Of a stretch of DNA of 64,000 nt, positions 26,503-35,183 are shown in pieces (position 1 is the first letter of the stretch; each line of letters starts with the position of its first letter). The notes under the pieces were generated by a model. The model was not told the origin of the DNA, made no database searches, and saw nothing but the letters and a program-made list of their open reading frames with translations. The position numbers and the translations under genes are program-made. This DNA is from Klebsiella aerogenes KCTC 2190 (GTDB lineage: Bacteria; Pseudomonadota; Gammaproteobacteria; Enterobacterales; Enterobacteriaceae), in the NCBI RefSeq assembly GCF_000215745.1, contig NC_015663.1, positions 682,001 through 746,000 on the forward strand, read 5' to 3'.

Positions 26503-27133
26503 GTGATACCTTATTTTTTTATCATCAAGGAGGCAGGCTGGTTAGCTTTAAACGATGAACACCTTGGCCTGCAACCCTCTGCCGTGAAAAAGATCAACAA
26601 TCCGACAGCGATCAGATTTTTACAGAAAATTAACAGATGCCTGGCGAAAAAATTGCGAGCGCCGGAGGATAGTACTTCGGCCAGTATAAGCAGGATGAGA
26701 AAAAACAAGGCATATAACTACCTTATATTACAACGTATTAATCGTGCTTCCGCTCATGAAAACAGGCTGATGAACTCGATCGTTTCACCGTTATTCATTT
26801 CCCCTTAATTAGTATTTATATTCTCAATGCCATAATTTGAGAATATTTAATATCGCCAAAAGCACGCAGGCTCCGGGGTTGCAGAAAACTGACCGCAAAT
26901 AAAAACTCTTTGCATTACAGCCTATTGAAAAATTGCACCTCCCCGATATTTGAACGCCATCACAACGCACGACCTCCCGCCCTGGATCACAGAAAATCGC
27001 TAATCCTGGCTAACAACGATTTTTATAGAGGTTGCCTAGATTTTTAGTCCTTTCTCGCCGCATTGGCCTCCTGCATCATGAACTCAAAGAAACAAATAAA
27101 TAACAATTACGCAACATGCGAAGGAGAAGGTTC
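26503..27133. other. Long divergent regulatory region between LysR and the aldehyde dehydrogenase operon
   Basis: About 630 AT-rich bases. A 104-codon frame at 26494-26808 overlaps the LysR start, lacks a ribosome-binding site and resembles nothing known, so it is not called. The only structured element found is the inverted repeat at 26818-26846. Confidence 0.5.
26818..26846. repeat. 10-bp inverted repeat, candidate operator
   Basis: ATATTCTCAA (26818-26827) and TTGAGAATAT (26837-26846) form a perfect inverted repeat with a 9-base spacer. Without a T tract it looks more like a protein-binding site than a terminator. It is about 290 bases upstream of the aldehyde dehydrogenase start. Confidence 0.5.
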
Positions 27134-28642
27134 ATGTCTGATAGAAACTTTTGGCAGCGCAAGCTGCAGGAGCAGCGCTTTATCAGCCACGCCATTATCG
27201 ATGGTCAACCGTACGTCGCGAAAAGCCGTAAAACCTGTCCCGCCATTAACCCAGCCAGCAATACGCTGCTGGCGGAAGTCACCTCGCTGCAGACGGAAGA
27301 TATCGATATTGCCGTCGCCTCCGCGCGCCGCGCGTTTACTTCCGGCGTCTGGTCGGGGCTGGCGCCGCAGGAGCGTAAACGCGCGCTGCTGCGCCTCTCG
27401 GCGCTGATCCTTCAGCATCGCGAAGAGCTGGCACTGCTGGAGAGCGTCAGCATGGGGAAACCGGTCAACGATGCGCTGAATATTGATGTCCCCGGCGCCG
27501 CGCACATCCTCAGCTGGTATGCCGAAAGCGTAGATAAACTCTACGATGAAGTGGCTCCCGCCAGGCCCGGCGCGCTGGCGACCATTACCCGCCAGCCCAT
27601 CGGCGTGGTTGCCGCCATCGTGCCGTGGAACTTCCCGCTCGACCTCGCCTCCTGGAAGTTGGGTCCGGCGCTGGCCGCCGGCAATAGCGTAATCCTCAAG
27701 CCCTCGGAAAACTCGCCGTTTAGCGCCCTGCGTCTGGGCGAACTGGCGCTGGAGGCCGGTATTCCGCCAGGCGTGCTTAACGTGGTGACCGGACTGGGAA
27801 CCGAAACCGGAAGCGCGCTGGGACTGCATCACGATATCGATGTCATCGCCTTCACCGGCTCAACCGCCGTCGGCAAAGCCTTTATGGCCTATTCGGCCCA
27901 GTCCAACCTGAAACAGGTATGGCTGGAGTGCGGCGGCAAGAGCGCCAATATCATCTTCGCCGACTGCCAGGATCTCGACCTGGCCGCTGAAAAAGCAGCT
28001 TTTGGTATCTGTTTTAATCAGGGCGAAGTCTGCTCGGCAAACTCCCGCCTGTTGGTTGAGCGCCCGATTTACGCGGCCTTCATTGCCAAACTACAGGAAA
28101 AAATGCAGGCCTGGGCTCCGGCGCATCCGCTCGAACCGCAAAGCCGCATGGGGGCTATGGTCAGCGCCGCCCATGCCGAAAAAGTGATGGCGGCTATCCG
28201 CCGCGCGCAAGACGAGGGAGCAACGCTGCTTACCGGCGGCCGTACGGTGGAAATAGACGGCGTCGCCAACTACGTTCAGCCGACGCTACTGACCGACGTG
28301 AACGAAGAGATGGCGCTGTGGAAAGAGGAAATTTTTGGCCCGGTGCTGGCGGTTTGCGCCTTCGATAGTGAGCAGGAGGCGGTCCATCTGGCGAATAACC
28401 ATATCTATGCGCTGGCCGCCTCGCTGTGGACCGACAATCTGCACCGCGCCCATCGCGTCGCCGCGCAGCTGACCGCCGGAACGATCTCGGTAAATACCGT
28501 CGATGCGCTGGACGTCACCGTTCCCTTTGGCGGCAACAAACAGTCGGGCTTTGGCCGCGATCTGTCGCTGCACGCCTTTGATAAATTCACCAGCCTCAAA
28601 ACCACCTGGTTTCAGTTTCAGCAGACAGGAGAGACGAAATGA
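27134..28642 (+). CDS. NAD(P)-dependent aldehyde dehydrogenase, PuuC-like
   Basis: A 502-residue aldehyde dehydrogenase most like gamma-glutamyl-gamma-aminobutyraldehyde dehydrogenase PuuC or KauB. Catalytic Cys300 in QGEVCSANS, general-base Glu265 in LECGGKS, cofactor motif FTGSTAVGKAF and the oxyanion Asn in PWNFPLD are all present. I start at 27134, which has AAGGAGAAGG before it, not at the ATG six codons upstream that overlaps this site. It overlaps the aminotransferase start by four bases (ATGA). Together they would convert an amino compound to aldehyde and then to acid, as for putrescine, beta-alanine-type or other omega-amines. Confidence 0.9.
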   Translation: MSDRNFWQRKLQEQRFISHAIIDGQPYVAKSRKTCPAINPASNTLLAEVTSLQTEDIDIAVASARRAFTSGVWSGLAPQERKRALLRLSALILQHREELALLESVSMGKPVNDALNIDVPGAAHILSWYAESVDKLYDEVAPARPGALATITRQPIGVVAAIVPWNFPLDLASWKLGPALAAGNSVILKPSENSPFSALRLGELALEAGIPPGVLNVVTGLGTETGSALGLHHDIDVIAFTGSTAVGKAFMAYSAQSNLKQVWLECGGKSANIIFADCQDLDLAAEKAAFGICFNQGEVCSANSRLLVERPIYAAFIAKLQEKMQAWAPAHPLEPQSRMGAMVSAAHAEKVMAAIRRAQDEGATLLTGGRTVEIDGVANYVQPTLLTDVNEEMALWKEEIFGPVLAVCAFDSEQEAVHLANNHIYALAASLWTDNLHRAHRVAAQLTAGTISVNTVDALDVTVPFGGNKQSGFGRDLSLHAFDKFTSLKTTWFQFQQTGETK

Positions 28643-30021
28643 CTAATCCAAGCAATCAGAACCGTTCGACGTCCGATTACCAACATTCAGATGCGGCTCA
28701 CCATATTCATGCCTTCCTGGATCAAAAAGCGCTGAACGCCGAAGGGGCGCGCGTCATGGTACGCGGCGAAGGACTTTACCTGTGGGACAACGACGGGAAT
28801 AAATACCTCGATGGAATGTCCGGCCTGTGGTGTACCCAGTTGGGCTACAGCCGCCAGGATCTGGCGGACGCCGCCGCGGCGCAGTTTGCCAAACTGCCCT
28901 ATTACAATATGTTCTTCCACACGACCCACCCGGCGGTGATTGAGCTTTCCGAGCTACTGTTCAGCCTACTGCCGCCGCACTACAGCCACGCTATCTACAC
29001 CAACTCCGGTTCGGAATCGAATGAAGTGCTGATTCGCACCGTTCGCCGTTACTGGCAGATCCTCGGTAAGCCGGAGAAAAAGGTGATGATTGGCCGCTGG
29101 AACGGCTATCACGGCTCCACGCTGGCGGCAAGCGGGCTCGGCGGCATGAAGTTCATGCATGAAATGGGCGGGGTGATCCCGGACGTGGCCCATATCGATG
29201 AACCCTACTGGTTTATGCACGGCGGCGACCTGACGCCGCAGGAGTTCGGCCTGCGCTGCGCCCGTCAGTTGGAAGAGAAGATCCTGGAACTGGGCGCGGA
29301 AAACGTCGCCGGTTTTATCGCCGAGCCGTTCCAGGGCGCGGGCGGTATGATCTTCCCGCCGGAAAGCTACTGGCCGGAGATCCAACGTATTTGCCGGCAA
29401 TATGACGTGCTGCTGTGCGCCGATGAGGTGATTGGCGGCTTTGGCCGTACCGGTGAATGGTTTGCGCATCAGTACTTTGGCTTTGAACCGGATACGCTGT
29501 CGATTGCCAAGGGGCTAACCTCCGGTTACGTACCGATGGGCGGCCTGGTGCTGAGCAAGCGCATGGCCGACGTGCTGGTGGAAAAAGGCGGCGTTTTCCC
29601 ACACGGCCTGACCTATTCCGGCCACCCGGTGGCGGCCGCGGTGGCGATTGCCAACCTGAAAGCGTTGCGCGATGAAAACCACGTCACCCGAGTTCGCACC
29701 GATAGCGGCCCCTATCTGCAAAAAACGCTGCGTGAAGTGTTTGAAAATCATCCGCTTATTGGCGAGGTGCAGGGAGCCGGGCTGGTGGCCGCCCTGCAGT
29801 TTGCTGAAGATAAAGCCACTCGCAAACGCTTTGCCAACGAGAACGAACTGGCCTGGCGCTGCCGCACCATCGGTTTTGAGGAAGGCGTGATTATCCGCTC
29901 GACGCTGGGGCGCATGATCATGGCGCCGGCGCTGATAGCTGGACATAGCGAACTCGATGAACTGGTTGAAAAAACCAAACGCGCCGTGGACCGCACCGCG
30001 AAAGAGATTGGCCTGCTATAA
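28639..30021 (+). CDS. Class III omega-aminotransferase
   Basis: A 460-residue PLP fold-type I class III aminotransferase resembling SpuC putrescine:pyruvate and beta-alanine:pyruvate aminotransferases. The PLP lysine is Lys291 in SIAKGLTSGYVPMGG, the acidic pyridine-nitrogen ligand is in LLCADEVIGGFGRTG, and the SGSESNEV phosphate-binding loop is present. It moves the amino group of a terminal amine to a keto acid, giving the aldehyde used by the upstream dehydrogenase. The start overlaps the dehydrogenase stop, showing tight coupling. A strong terminator follows. The exact amine is not deducible. Confidence 0.9.
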   Translation: MTNPSNQNRSTSDYQHSDAAHHIHAFLDQKALNAEGARVMVRGEGLYLWDNDGNKYLDGMSGLWCTQLGYSRQDLADAAAAQFAKLPYYNMFFHTTHPAVIELSELLFSLLPPHYSHAIYTNSGSESNEVLIRTVRRYWQILGKPEKKVMIGRWNGYHGSTLAASGLGGMKFMHEMGGVIPDVAHIDEPYWFMHGGDLTPQEFGLRCARQLEEKILELGAENVAGFIAEPFQGAGGMIFPPESYWPEIQRICRQYDVLLCADEVIGGFGRTGEWFAHQYFGFEPDTLSIAKGLTSGYVPMGGLVLSKRMADVLVEKGGVFPHGLTYSGHPVAAAVAIANLKALRDENHVTRVRTDSGPYLQKTLREVFENHPLIGEVQGAGLVAALQFAEDKATRKRFANENELAWRCRTIGFEEGVIIRSTLGRMIMAPALIAGHSELDELVEKTKRAVDRTAKEIGLL

Positions 30022-30043
30022 ATATTATTACGTACCCTCTTTC

Positions 30044-30074
30044 ATAAATAACCCGCTATATGCGGGTTATTTAT
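30044..30074 (+). terminator. Terminator of the dehydrogenase-aminotransferase operon
   Basis: Stem of 13 bp with core AACCCGC / GCGGGTT and 5-nt loop, flanked by A/T pairs and followed by TAAGTTT; 22 bases after the stop codon. Confidence 0.8.
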
Positions 30075-30199
30075 TAAGTTTCGAATAATTAACTAGTGCC
30101 GGCGGTGAAATGCAAAATTAAATATATCGGTGATATTAGCGATGAATATCGTCGTGTACAGTAGTTGGTTGTATTTGATTTTTTGAATTGTGAATTTTT

Positions 30200-31000
30200 A
30201 TGCTTATTAAATATCTCCCGGTATGCGCGCTGTGTATCGGTCTGCTGCCAGGCGCGCTCTTTGCCCAGACGGGGGAAGTTAAAACCAACGCCGAGAAATC
30301 GGCGGATGACCCGACTAAAGTGACCACCAAAGTCGGCGTGACGTGGTCAGATAACTACGATCTGGACGACAGCAATCTCGCATTTTCCGGCTCGCTGGCC
30401 TTTGACGAAGCGCGGAAACTCAATGTGCGTATTAATAGCGACGCCACGGAATGGCGCGTCGGCGGTTCATGGCTATTTCCCATTGGTATTTTTAACTTTA
30501 ACTTTGGGAAAAATGTTTATCCCGATGACTCCTCACAAACCAACTATTCTATCGGTACGTTCCTGCCGCTGAGTTATTTTGGTTTTGAACCTGCAGGCTT
30601 TCAAATATTCCCGATGGCCGGTTATACCTATAATACCGGCGACCATATGGCCTGTAATAAGGATCAACATAGCGCCTGTTCGCAGTCGGGTTTTAACGGC
30701 ATGCCGTCGCCGGAAAACGGTTTTGAATCGACGAATATCTCCGGCAGCAGCGGTTATCTCGGCGCCTTTGTTCTGAAACCTTTGAGCGCCGATCTACGCC
30801 TGTTAGGTTTCGCCGGTGGATCGTATGGCTCGAAAAACGACGATGGCGATAACTATAAAGGTTATTTCGCCGGGGTCGGCGTGGGATATAACCTGACCGA
30901 GCATAACTCAGTGAAATTTATGACCTACGTGCAGGATAACAACACCTATCTCGATGAAGCCGAAAAGCGCTTCCTGTTCTCCTGGCAGTATCAGCTTTAA
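30200..31000 (+). CDS. Predicted outer-membrane beta-barrel protein of unknown function
   Basis: I do not recognise a named family with certainty. The 266-residue protein has a Sec signal peptide (about 1-22, ending GALFA) and a mature part rich in alternating polar/aromatic strands and glycine turns (WRVGGSWLFPIGIFNFNFGKN, YLGAFVLKPLSADLRLLGFAGGSYG, GYFAGVGVGYNLTEHNSVKFMTYVQ), typical of a small barrel. It ends FLFSWQYQL, with Leu and not Phe last. It has two cysteines (in MACNKDQHSACSQ) that could form a disulfide. It has its own promoter region after a terminator and converges on the NCS1 gene of block B, so it might serve as a porin for the substrate of block A or B. Confidence 0.65.
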   Translation: MLIKYLPVCALCIGLLPGALFAQTGEVKTNAEKSADDPTKVTTKVGVTWSDNYDLDDSNLAFSGSLAFDEARKLNVRINSDATEWRVGGSWLFPIGIFNFNFGKNVYPDDSSQTNYSIGTFLPLSYFGFEPAGFQIFPMAGYTYNTGDHMACNKDQHSACSQSGFNGMPSPENGFESTNISGSSGYLGAFVLKPLSADLRLLGFAGGSYGSKNDDGDNYKGYFAGVGVGYNLTEHNSVKFMTYVQDNNTYLDEAEKRFLFSWQYQL

Positions 31001-31002
31001 GA

Positions 31003-31033
31003 CGGTGAGCGGGGCATTTCGCCCCGCTCACCG
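31003..31033. terminator. Shared hairpin between the barrel protein and NCS1 (copy c) genes
   Basis: Perfect 13-bp stem (31003-31015 with 31021-31033, loop ATTTC) filling the 34-base convergent gap. It has a strong stem but no T tract. Confidence 0.6.
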
Positions 31034-31034
31034 A

Positions 31035-32447
31035 TCAGGAACCGTTATCCATCAGGCCGGTTATCCGCGCTTTTTCCCGGCCGTAATGCCCCACTGCACC
31101 CCGTTGATGAAAACGCATATACGCCAAACTTGTGACCACCAGGCTAATCATCCATGAGATGTCGGCGCCGGGAATCAGATGCGCCCACGGCCCGGTGTAA
31201 AAAGCATTTTCAACAAACGGCACCTGCACCAACACGCCGCCAAAGTAGACCAGCAGCGCACGGCGGTTCACCAGCCCGTAGCGCCCGCCATCGGCGCTAA
31301 AAATGGCGTCTATATCGTAATGCTGTTTATTGATAACGTAAAAATCGAGCAGGTTAATGACGCACCATGGAATGAGCACGCCGATTAACGCCCAGATCAA
31401 ATTCAGGAAGAAAGCGACAAAATTGGCCGCCGCCGCCACCGAGACGAGCACTCCCCCAACCAGCACCACGGCAGAAAACAGCATCCGCACCCGCGCATCC
31501 GGCCGCCACTGCGGGCGGAATGTCTGCATGGCGGTAATCAACGACAGCACCGAACCGTAGAGATTCATCGAGTTATGGCAAATAATATTTAGCAGAAACA
31601 GTACCATAAGCACTGGTCCTAATACCCCGGTCGCCTGGCGCACTGCCGCCATCGCATCGCCCTCACCGCCGACGACGTTAATCGCCACGACCCCCACCAG
31701 AAAGGCCAGAATCGTGCCGCAGCAGGCTCCAGCCCAGGTGCAGATAAACGGTTTAAATACACCGATATTTTCTGGTAAATAGCGTGAATAATCAGAGGTA
31801 TAAGGTGAAAAGCTCATCTGCCATACCGCGCAGATGCAGAAGGTTGCAAACCAGCCGTTAAGACTGAATGAGCCTTGCTGCCAGAAGCCGGCTGGCAAGG
31901 GTTGAGTGAGCATCATCACCAACCCCACCAGCAGCGCCGAGCCCATCACCCAGGCGCCAATTTTATTAATTCGATGAATAAATCGATAACCAATAATGCC
32001 GATCAGGGTGGCGGCAATCGCGCCAATCACCGTGGCGCTGGTCAGCGGGATTGTCGGTATCACATTATTGATGACTTTCCCGGACAGCGTGACGTTCGAA
32101 ATAAAAAACCCGAGATAAATCATGGTGGTAAAAGCGACCACCAGCAGCGAACCGTAGCGACCGAACTGCGCCCGGCTCTGCACCATCTGCGGAATGCCAA
32201 CCCGCGGCCCCTGTGCGGAAGTGAGCGCCAGAAAAAGCCCGCCAAACATGTGTCCGGCAATAATCGCGCTTATCGCCGACAGAATATTAAGATGGAAAGT
32301 TTGCGTAGATATCGCGCCGGTCACCACCGCCAGCGGCGCAATATTGGTACAAAACCATAAGGTGAAAAGACTGCGCGCCTGGCCGTGTCGCTCATTGGCC
32401 GGAACGTAGTCCACCGTCTTATTTTCAATTACGTGACTTCGGGACAT
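31035..32447 (-). CDS. NCS1-family permease (copy c), last gene of catabolic block B
   Basis: A 470-residue 12-helix NCS1 transporter with SLFTLWFCTNIAPLAVVTGA, TSAQGPRVGIPQMVQSRAQFG, SPYTSDYSRYLPEN and IPWCVINLLDFY. It is closest in layout to the copies at 15430 and 20275. It follows the aldehyde dehydrogenase gene of the luciferase-like monooxygenase operon on the same strand, after 202 bases containing a hairpin, which makes it the likely importer of that operon's substrate, as RutG is for uracil. The start at 32447 follows CGGAGG. Confidence 0.88.
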   Translation of the reverse strand: MSRSHVIENKTVDYVPANERHGQARSLFTLWFCTNIAPLAVVTGAISTQTFHLNILSAISAIIAGHMFGGLFLALTSAQGPRVGIPQMVQSRAQFGRYGSLLVVAFTTMIYLGFFISNVTLSGKVINNVIPTIPLTSATVIGAIAATLIGIIGYRFIHRINKIGAWVMGSALLVGLVMMLTQPLPAGFWQQGSFSLNGWFATFCICAVWQMSFSPYTSDYSRYLPENIGVFKPFICTWAGACCGTILAFLVGVVAINVVGGEGDAMAAVRQATGVLGPVLMVLFLLNIICHNSMNLYGSVLSLITAMQTFRPQWRPDARVRMLFSAVVLVGGVLVSVAAAANFVAFFLNLIWALIGVLIPWCVINLLDFYVINKQHYDIDAIFSADGGRYGLVNRRALLVYFGGVLVQVPFVENAFYTGPWAHLIPGADISWMISLVVTSLAYMRFHQRGAVGHYGREKARITGLMDNGS

Positions 32448-32574
32448 TTTATCCTCCGTTAATGGGGATTTTTTCTTTAATGTGTAGGGTTCGAATGTCT
32501 AAAAAAGAGCACAGCCAGCCCTAGGAACGCAGTGTTCCCGGAAATACAAGCTGGGGTTATTCCGTTAAGTGAGC

Positions 32575-32603
32575 TGCGGTAAGGCGCTGCTGGCCTTACC
32601 GCA
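32575..32603 (-). terminator. Hairpin between aldehyde dehydrogenase and NCS1 (copy c)
   Basis: 11-bp inverted repeat TGCGGTAAGGC / GCCTTACCGCA with a 7-nt loop, no T tract. It may tune expression of the permease relative to the enzymes or act as an mRNA-stabilising element. Confidence 0.45.
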
Positions 32604-32649
32604 ACCGGCCGTCGCGCCAACCGTAGCGCGAGGAGCGAAAAGCGCCGGT

Positions 32650-34116
32650 TCAGCGCATAATAAAGGGATCGTCGATCGGCTCGTCGCTGGTGCGCAGCCA
32701 CACGGTTTTCGTGGTGGTAAATTCCAGTGCCGCTTCCATTCCGCCCTCTCGCCCGTGTCCGGACAGACCATATCCACCAAAAGGCGCCAACGGCGATACC
32801 ATACGATAGGTATTGATCCACACGATCCCACAGCGCAGATCGCGGGTTACGCGATGCGCGCGAGCGAGATTACGCGTAAAGACGCCGGCAGCCAGCCCGT
32901 AATCGGTGGCATTCGCCAGCCGTATGGCTTCCGCTTCATCACGGAAGGTGACAAGCGAAAGCACCGGGCCGAATAGCTCGCGCACTACGCTTTCCGCCTG
33001 CGGCGTAGCCGAGCAATCAAGGATCGTTGGCGGATAGTAGTAGCCTGGGGAATCGATGGCATAATGGCCGCTCACCAGCCGGGCGCCCTGCTCCAGAGAG
33101 CGGCTGACCACCTGCTCGATGAGCCTCTTCTGGCGCTCGGTACACAGTGGGCCGAATTGCGTCGCCGCGTCGTCCGGGCTGCCGATGACAATTCGTTTAA
33201 CCCGCTCGACTAATTTCTCCAGCAGTTGCTCTTTGACGCTTTCCGCCACCAGCAGGCGCGAACCGGCGACGCAGCTCTGCCCGGAGGCGGCAAATATCGC
33301 CGCAACCTGCGCATTGGCGGCGCTGTCCAAATCCGCATCCTCAAAGACGATAAAGGGCGACTTACCGCCCAGCTCAAGGGTGGTTTTGCTAAGGTTTTCC
33401 GCACTGTTGCGTACAATGTGGCGAGCGGTCTCGGGGCCGCCGGTAAAGGCGATATGGTCCACGTCCGGGTGGGTTGTTAACCGCGTCCCGCACGTCCCGG
33501 CAAAGCCAGTGATCACGTTGCAGACGCCCGCCGGGAATCCCGCATCGGCAATCAGTCGGGCAAAGGCTAGCAGCGGCGTAGGAGCGCTCTCCGCCGCTTT
33601 CACCACGATAGTACAACCTGCCGCCAGCGCCGGACCGATCTTCACCGCCGATAAAAAGAGCTGGCTGTTCCACGGAATAATCGCGGCGACGACGCCCACT
33701 GCTTCACGCCGCGTCCAGGTTTCAGTATCCGCCTTATCAATCGCCAGCGTGCGGCCTTCCAGCTTGTCAGCGAGACCCGCATAATAGCGGTAATATTCAG
33801 CCACGTAGGCAATCTGCGATCGCGTTTCGCGAATGATTTTTCCGCTGTCCAGCGTTTCAAGTCGCGCCAGCTCATCGGCGTTTTGCTCAACCAGATCAGC
33901 CAGTTTCATCAGCAGTTTACCCCGAGCGCTGGCGGTTAACCCACGCCAGGCCGGATCGTAAAATGCCCGTTTCGCGGCAGCTACCGCGCGATCAACCTCT
34001 TCTTCCCGCGCTTCGGCAATCTCCGCCCACGGTTGGGCAGTTGCTGGGTTGAGTGATGAAAAGCGCGCTGCGCCGCGCTCAAACACACCGTCTATATAAA
34101 GATCGAACGATTCCAT
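32650..34116 (-). CDS. Aldehyde dehydrogenase of catabolic block B
   Basis: A 488-residue NAD(P)-dependent aldehyde dehydrogenase. Catalytic Cys282 in SGQSCVAGS, Glu248 in LELGGKS, FTGGPETARHI as the cofactor loop and PWNSQLF carrying the oxyanion Asn. It belongs to the betaine/hydroxymuconic-semialdehyde dehydrogenase branch. It is 11 bases downstream of the luciferase-like monooxygenase gene, so it probably oxidises the aldehyde freed when that enzyme opens its substrate, as the dehydrogenase does in actinobacterial pyridine degradation. The start at 34116 has a weak ribosome-binding site. Confidence 0.88.
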   Translation of the reverse strand: MESFDLYIDGVFERGAARFSSLNPATAQPWAEIAEAREEEVDRAVAAAKRAFYDPAWRGLTASARGKLLMKLADLVEQNADELARLETLDSGKIIRETRSQIAYVAEYYRYYAGLADKLEGRTLAIDKADTETWTRREAVGVVAAIIPWNSQLFLSAVKIGPALAAGCTIVVKAAESAPTPLLAFARLIADAGFPAGVCNVITGFAGTCGTRLTTHPDVDHIAFTGGPETARHIVRNSAENLSKTTLELGGKSPFIVFEDADLDSAANAQVAAIFAASGQSCVAGSRLLVAESVKEQLLEKLVERVKRIVIGSPDDAATQFGPLCTERQKRLIEQVVSRSLEQGARLVSGHYAIDSPGYYYPPTILDCSATPQAESVVRELFGPVLSLVTFRDEAEAIRLANATDYGLAAGVFTRNLARAHRVTRDLRCGIVWINTYRMVSPLAPFGGYGLSGHGREGGMEAALEFTTTKTVWLRTSDEPIDDPFIMR

Positions 34117-34127
34117 CTCGGCACCTG

Positions 34128-35165
34128 TTAACGAAATTCGGGCATAACTTGCTGAATAAAGCGGGTTAGTGACGCCTTTTTCCGCTCAAACGGCATCCCG
34201 CTATCAATCCACAACGCAAATTCGTCATAGCCCAGCGCTTCATATTTTTTCAGCCGGGTGATGATTTCATTCGGCGTGCCGATGGCGAGATTTTTGCGCA
34301 TGGCGGCGGCGGAATAATAGGTATTGGCAGCGATCTCTTCGTCGCTAAGCGGCTGAATCAGCCCCTGGCTTACCGGGCGCTCATTCTTAAACCAGGCGCC
34401 AAAATAGTTATAAAAACGGTTAAGTTCTTCGGCGGCTTGTTGGGCGTCATTTTCATCTTCAGCGACGAAGCCATGCTGCAGCAGCATAATTTTCAGCGGT
34501 TTCTCCGGCGCCAGGCGCTGACGGGTTTCGTGGAAACACTCCGCCAGGCGGACAATTTCTTCTTCGCCCTGATGCAGCGGCGTCACCTGCACGTTGCAAC
34601 CGTTGCTGACTGCAAACTCATGGCTATTCGGGTCCCGAGCCGCAATCCAGATCGGCGGATGCGGCTGCTGCTTAGGCTGCGGCGAGGAGGTCGATGCAGG
34701 AAATTGCCAGTACTCCCCCTGATGCGTGTAATCGCCTTCCCACAATTTTTTCACCGCCGGTACCAATTCACGCATTCGCTGCCCAGCTTCCCAGGCATCG
34801 AGTCCAGGCATCAAACGCTGATACTCATAATTGTATGCCCCGCGCGCAATCCCCAACTCGAGACGGCCGCCAGTGATGATATCGGTCATGGCCGCCTCGC
34901 CGGCCAGCCGCAGCGGATGGTTAAACGGGGCAATAATGGTGCCGGTGCCCAAACGCACCCGTTTGGTGCGGTTGGCTAAATCGGCGAGATTGATAAACGG
35001 GTTCGGCGCGATGGTAAAATTCATCCCATGATGTTCGCCGGTCCAGATAGCATGCATGCCGGCTTCATCGGCCATTTCACACAGCGTCATCATCTCGTTG
35101 TAGAGCTTATCCTGTGGCTCATCCGGCGAGATGCGTTCCATATGAATAAAAAGAGACAGTTTCAT
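34128..35165 (-). CDS. Luciferase-like (LLM) flavin monooxygenase of block B
   Basis: A 345-residue TIM-barrel monooxygenase of the bacterial luciferase superfamily that uses reduced FMN supplied by a partner reductase. Family segments are MKLSLFIHMERI, IWTGEHHGMNFTIAPNP, RVRLGTGTIIAPFNHPLRLAGEAAMTDIITGGRLELGIARG and HPPIWIAARDPNSHEFA. RutA (pyrimidine ring opening) and pyridine monooxygenase PyrA belong to this superfamily. The reductase gene is 18 bases upstream and the aldehyde dehydrogenase 11 bases downstream, so a two-component oxygenase acting on an N-heterocycle is likely, but the substrate is not deducible. Start follows GGAG. Confidence 0.88.
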   Translation of the reverse strand: MKLSLFIHMERISPDEPQDKLYNEMMTLCEMADEAGMHAIWTGEHHGMNFTIAPNPFINLADLANRTKRVRLGTGTIIAPFNHPLRLAGEAAMTDIITGGRLELGIARGAYNYEYQRLMPGLDAWEAGQRMRELVPAVKKLWEGDYTHQGEYWQFPASTSSPQPKQQPHPPIWIAARDPNSHEFAVSNGCNVQVTPLHQGEEEIVRLAECFHETRQRLAPEKPLKIMLLQHGFVAEDENDAQQAAEELNRFYNYFGAWFKNERPVSQGLIQPLSDEEIAANTYYSAAAMRKNLAIGTPNEIITRLKKYEALGYDEFALWIDSGMPFERKKASLTRFIQQVMPEFR

Positions 35166-35183
35166 TGGGGCTCCAGTATAAAT

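Noticed and set aside
26494..26808. 104-codon plus-strand frame between LysR and the aldehyde dehydrogenase
   Set aside because: Overlaps the LysR start antisense, AT-rich with lysine/asparagine-rich translation, no ribosome-binding site.
27000..27133. Sigma-54 promoter for the dehydrogenase-aminotransferase operon
   Set aside because: A TTGGC...TGC stretch near 27064 has the wrong spacing between GG and GC (6 and not 10).
32477..32831. Two minus-strand frames of 88 and 114 codons around the end of the aldehyde dehydrogenase
   Set aside because: They overlap the dehydrogenase 3' end in other frames and translate to arginine-rich sequence typical of GC-rich out-of-frame reading.
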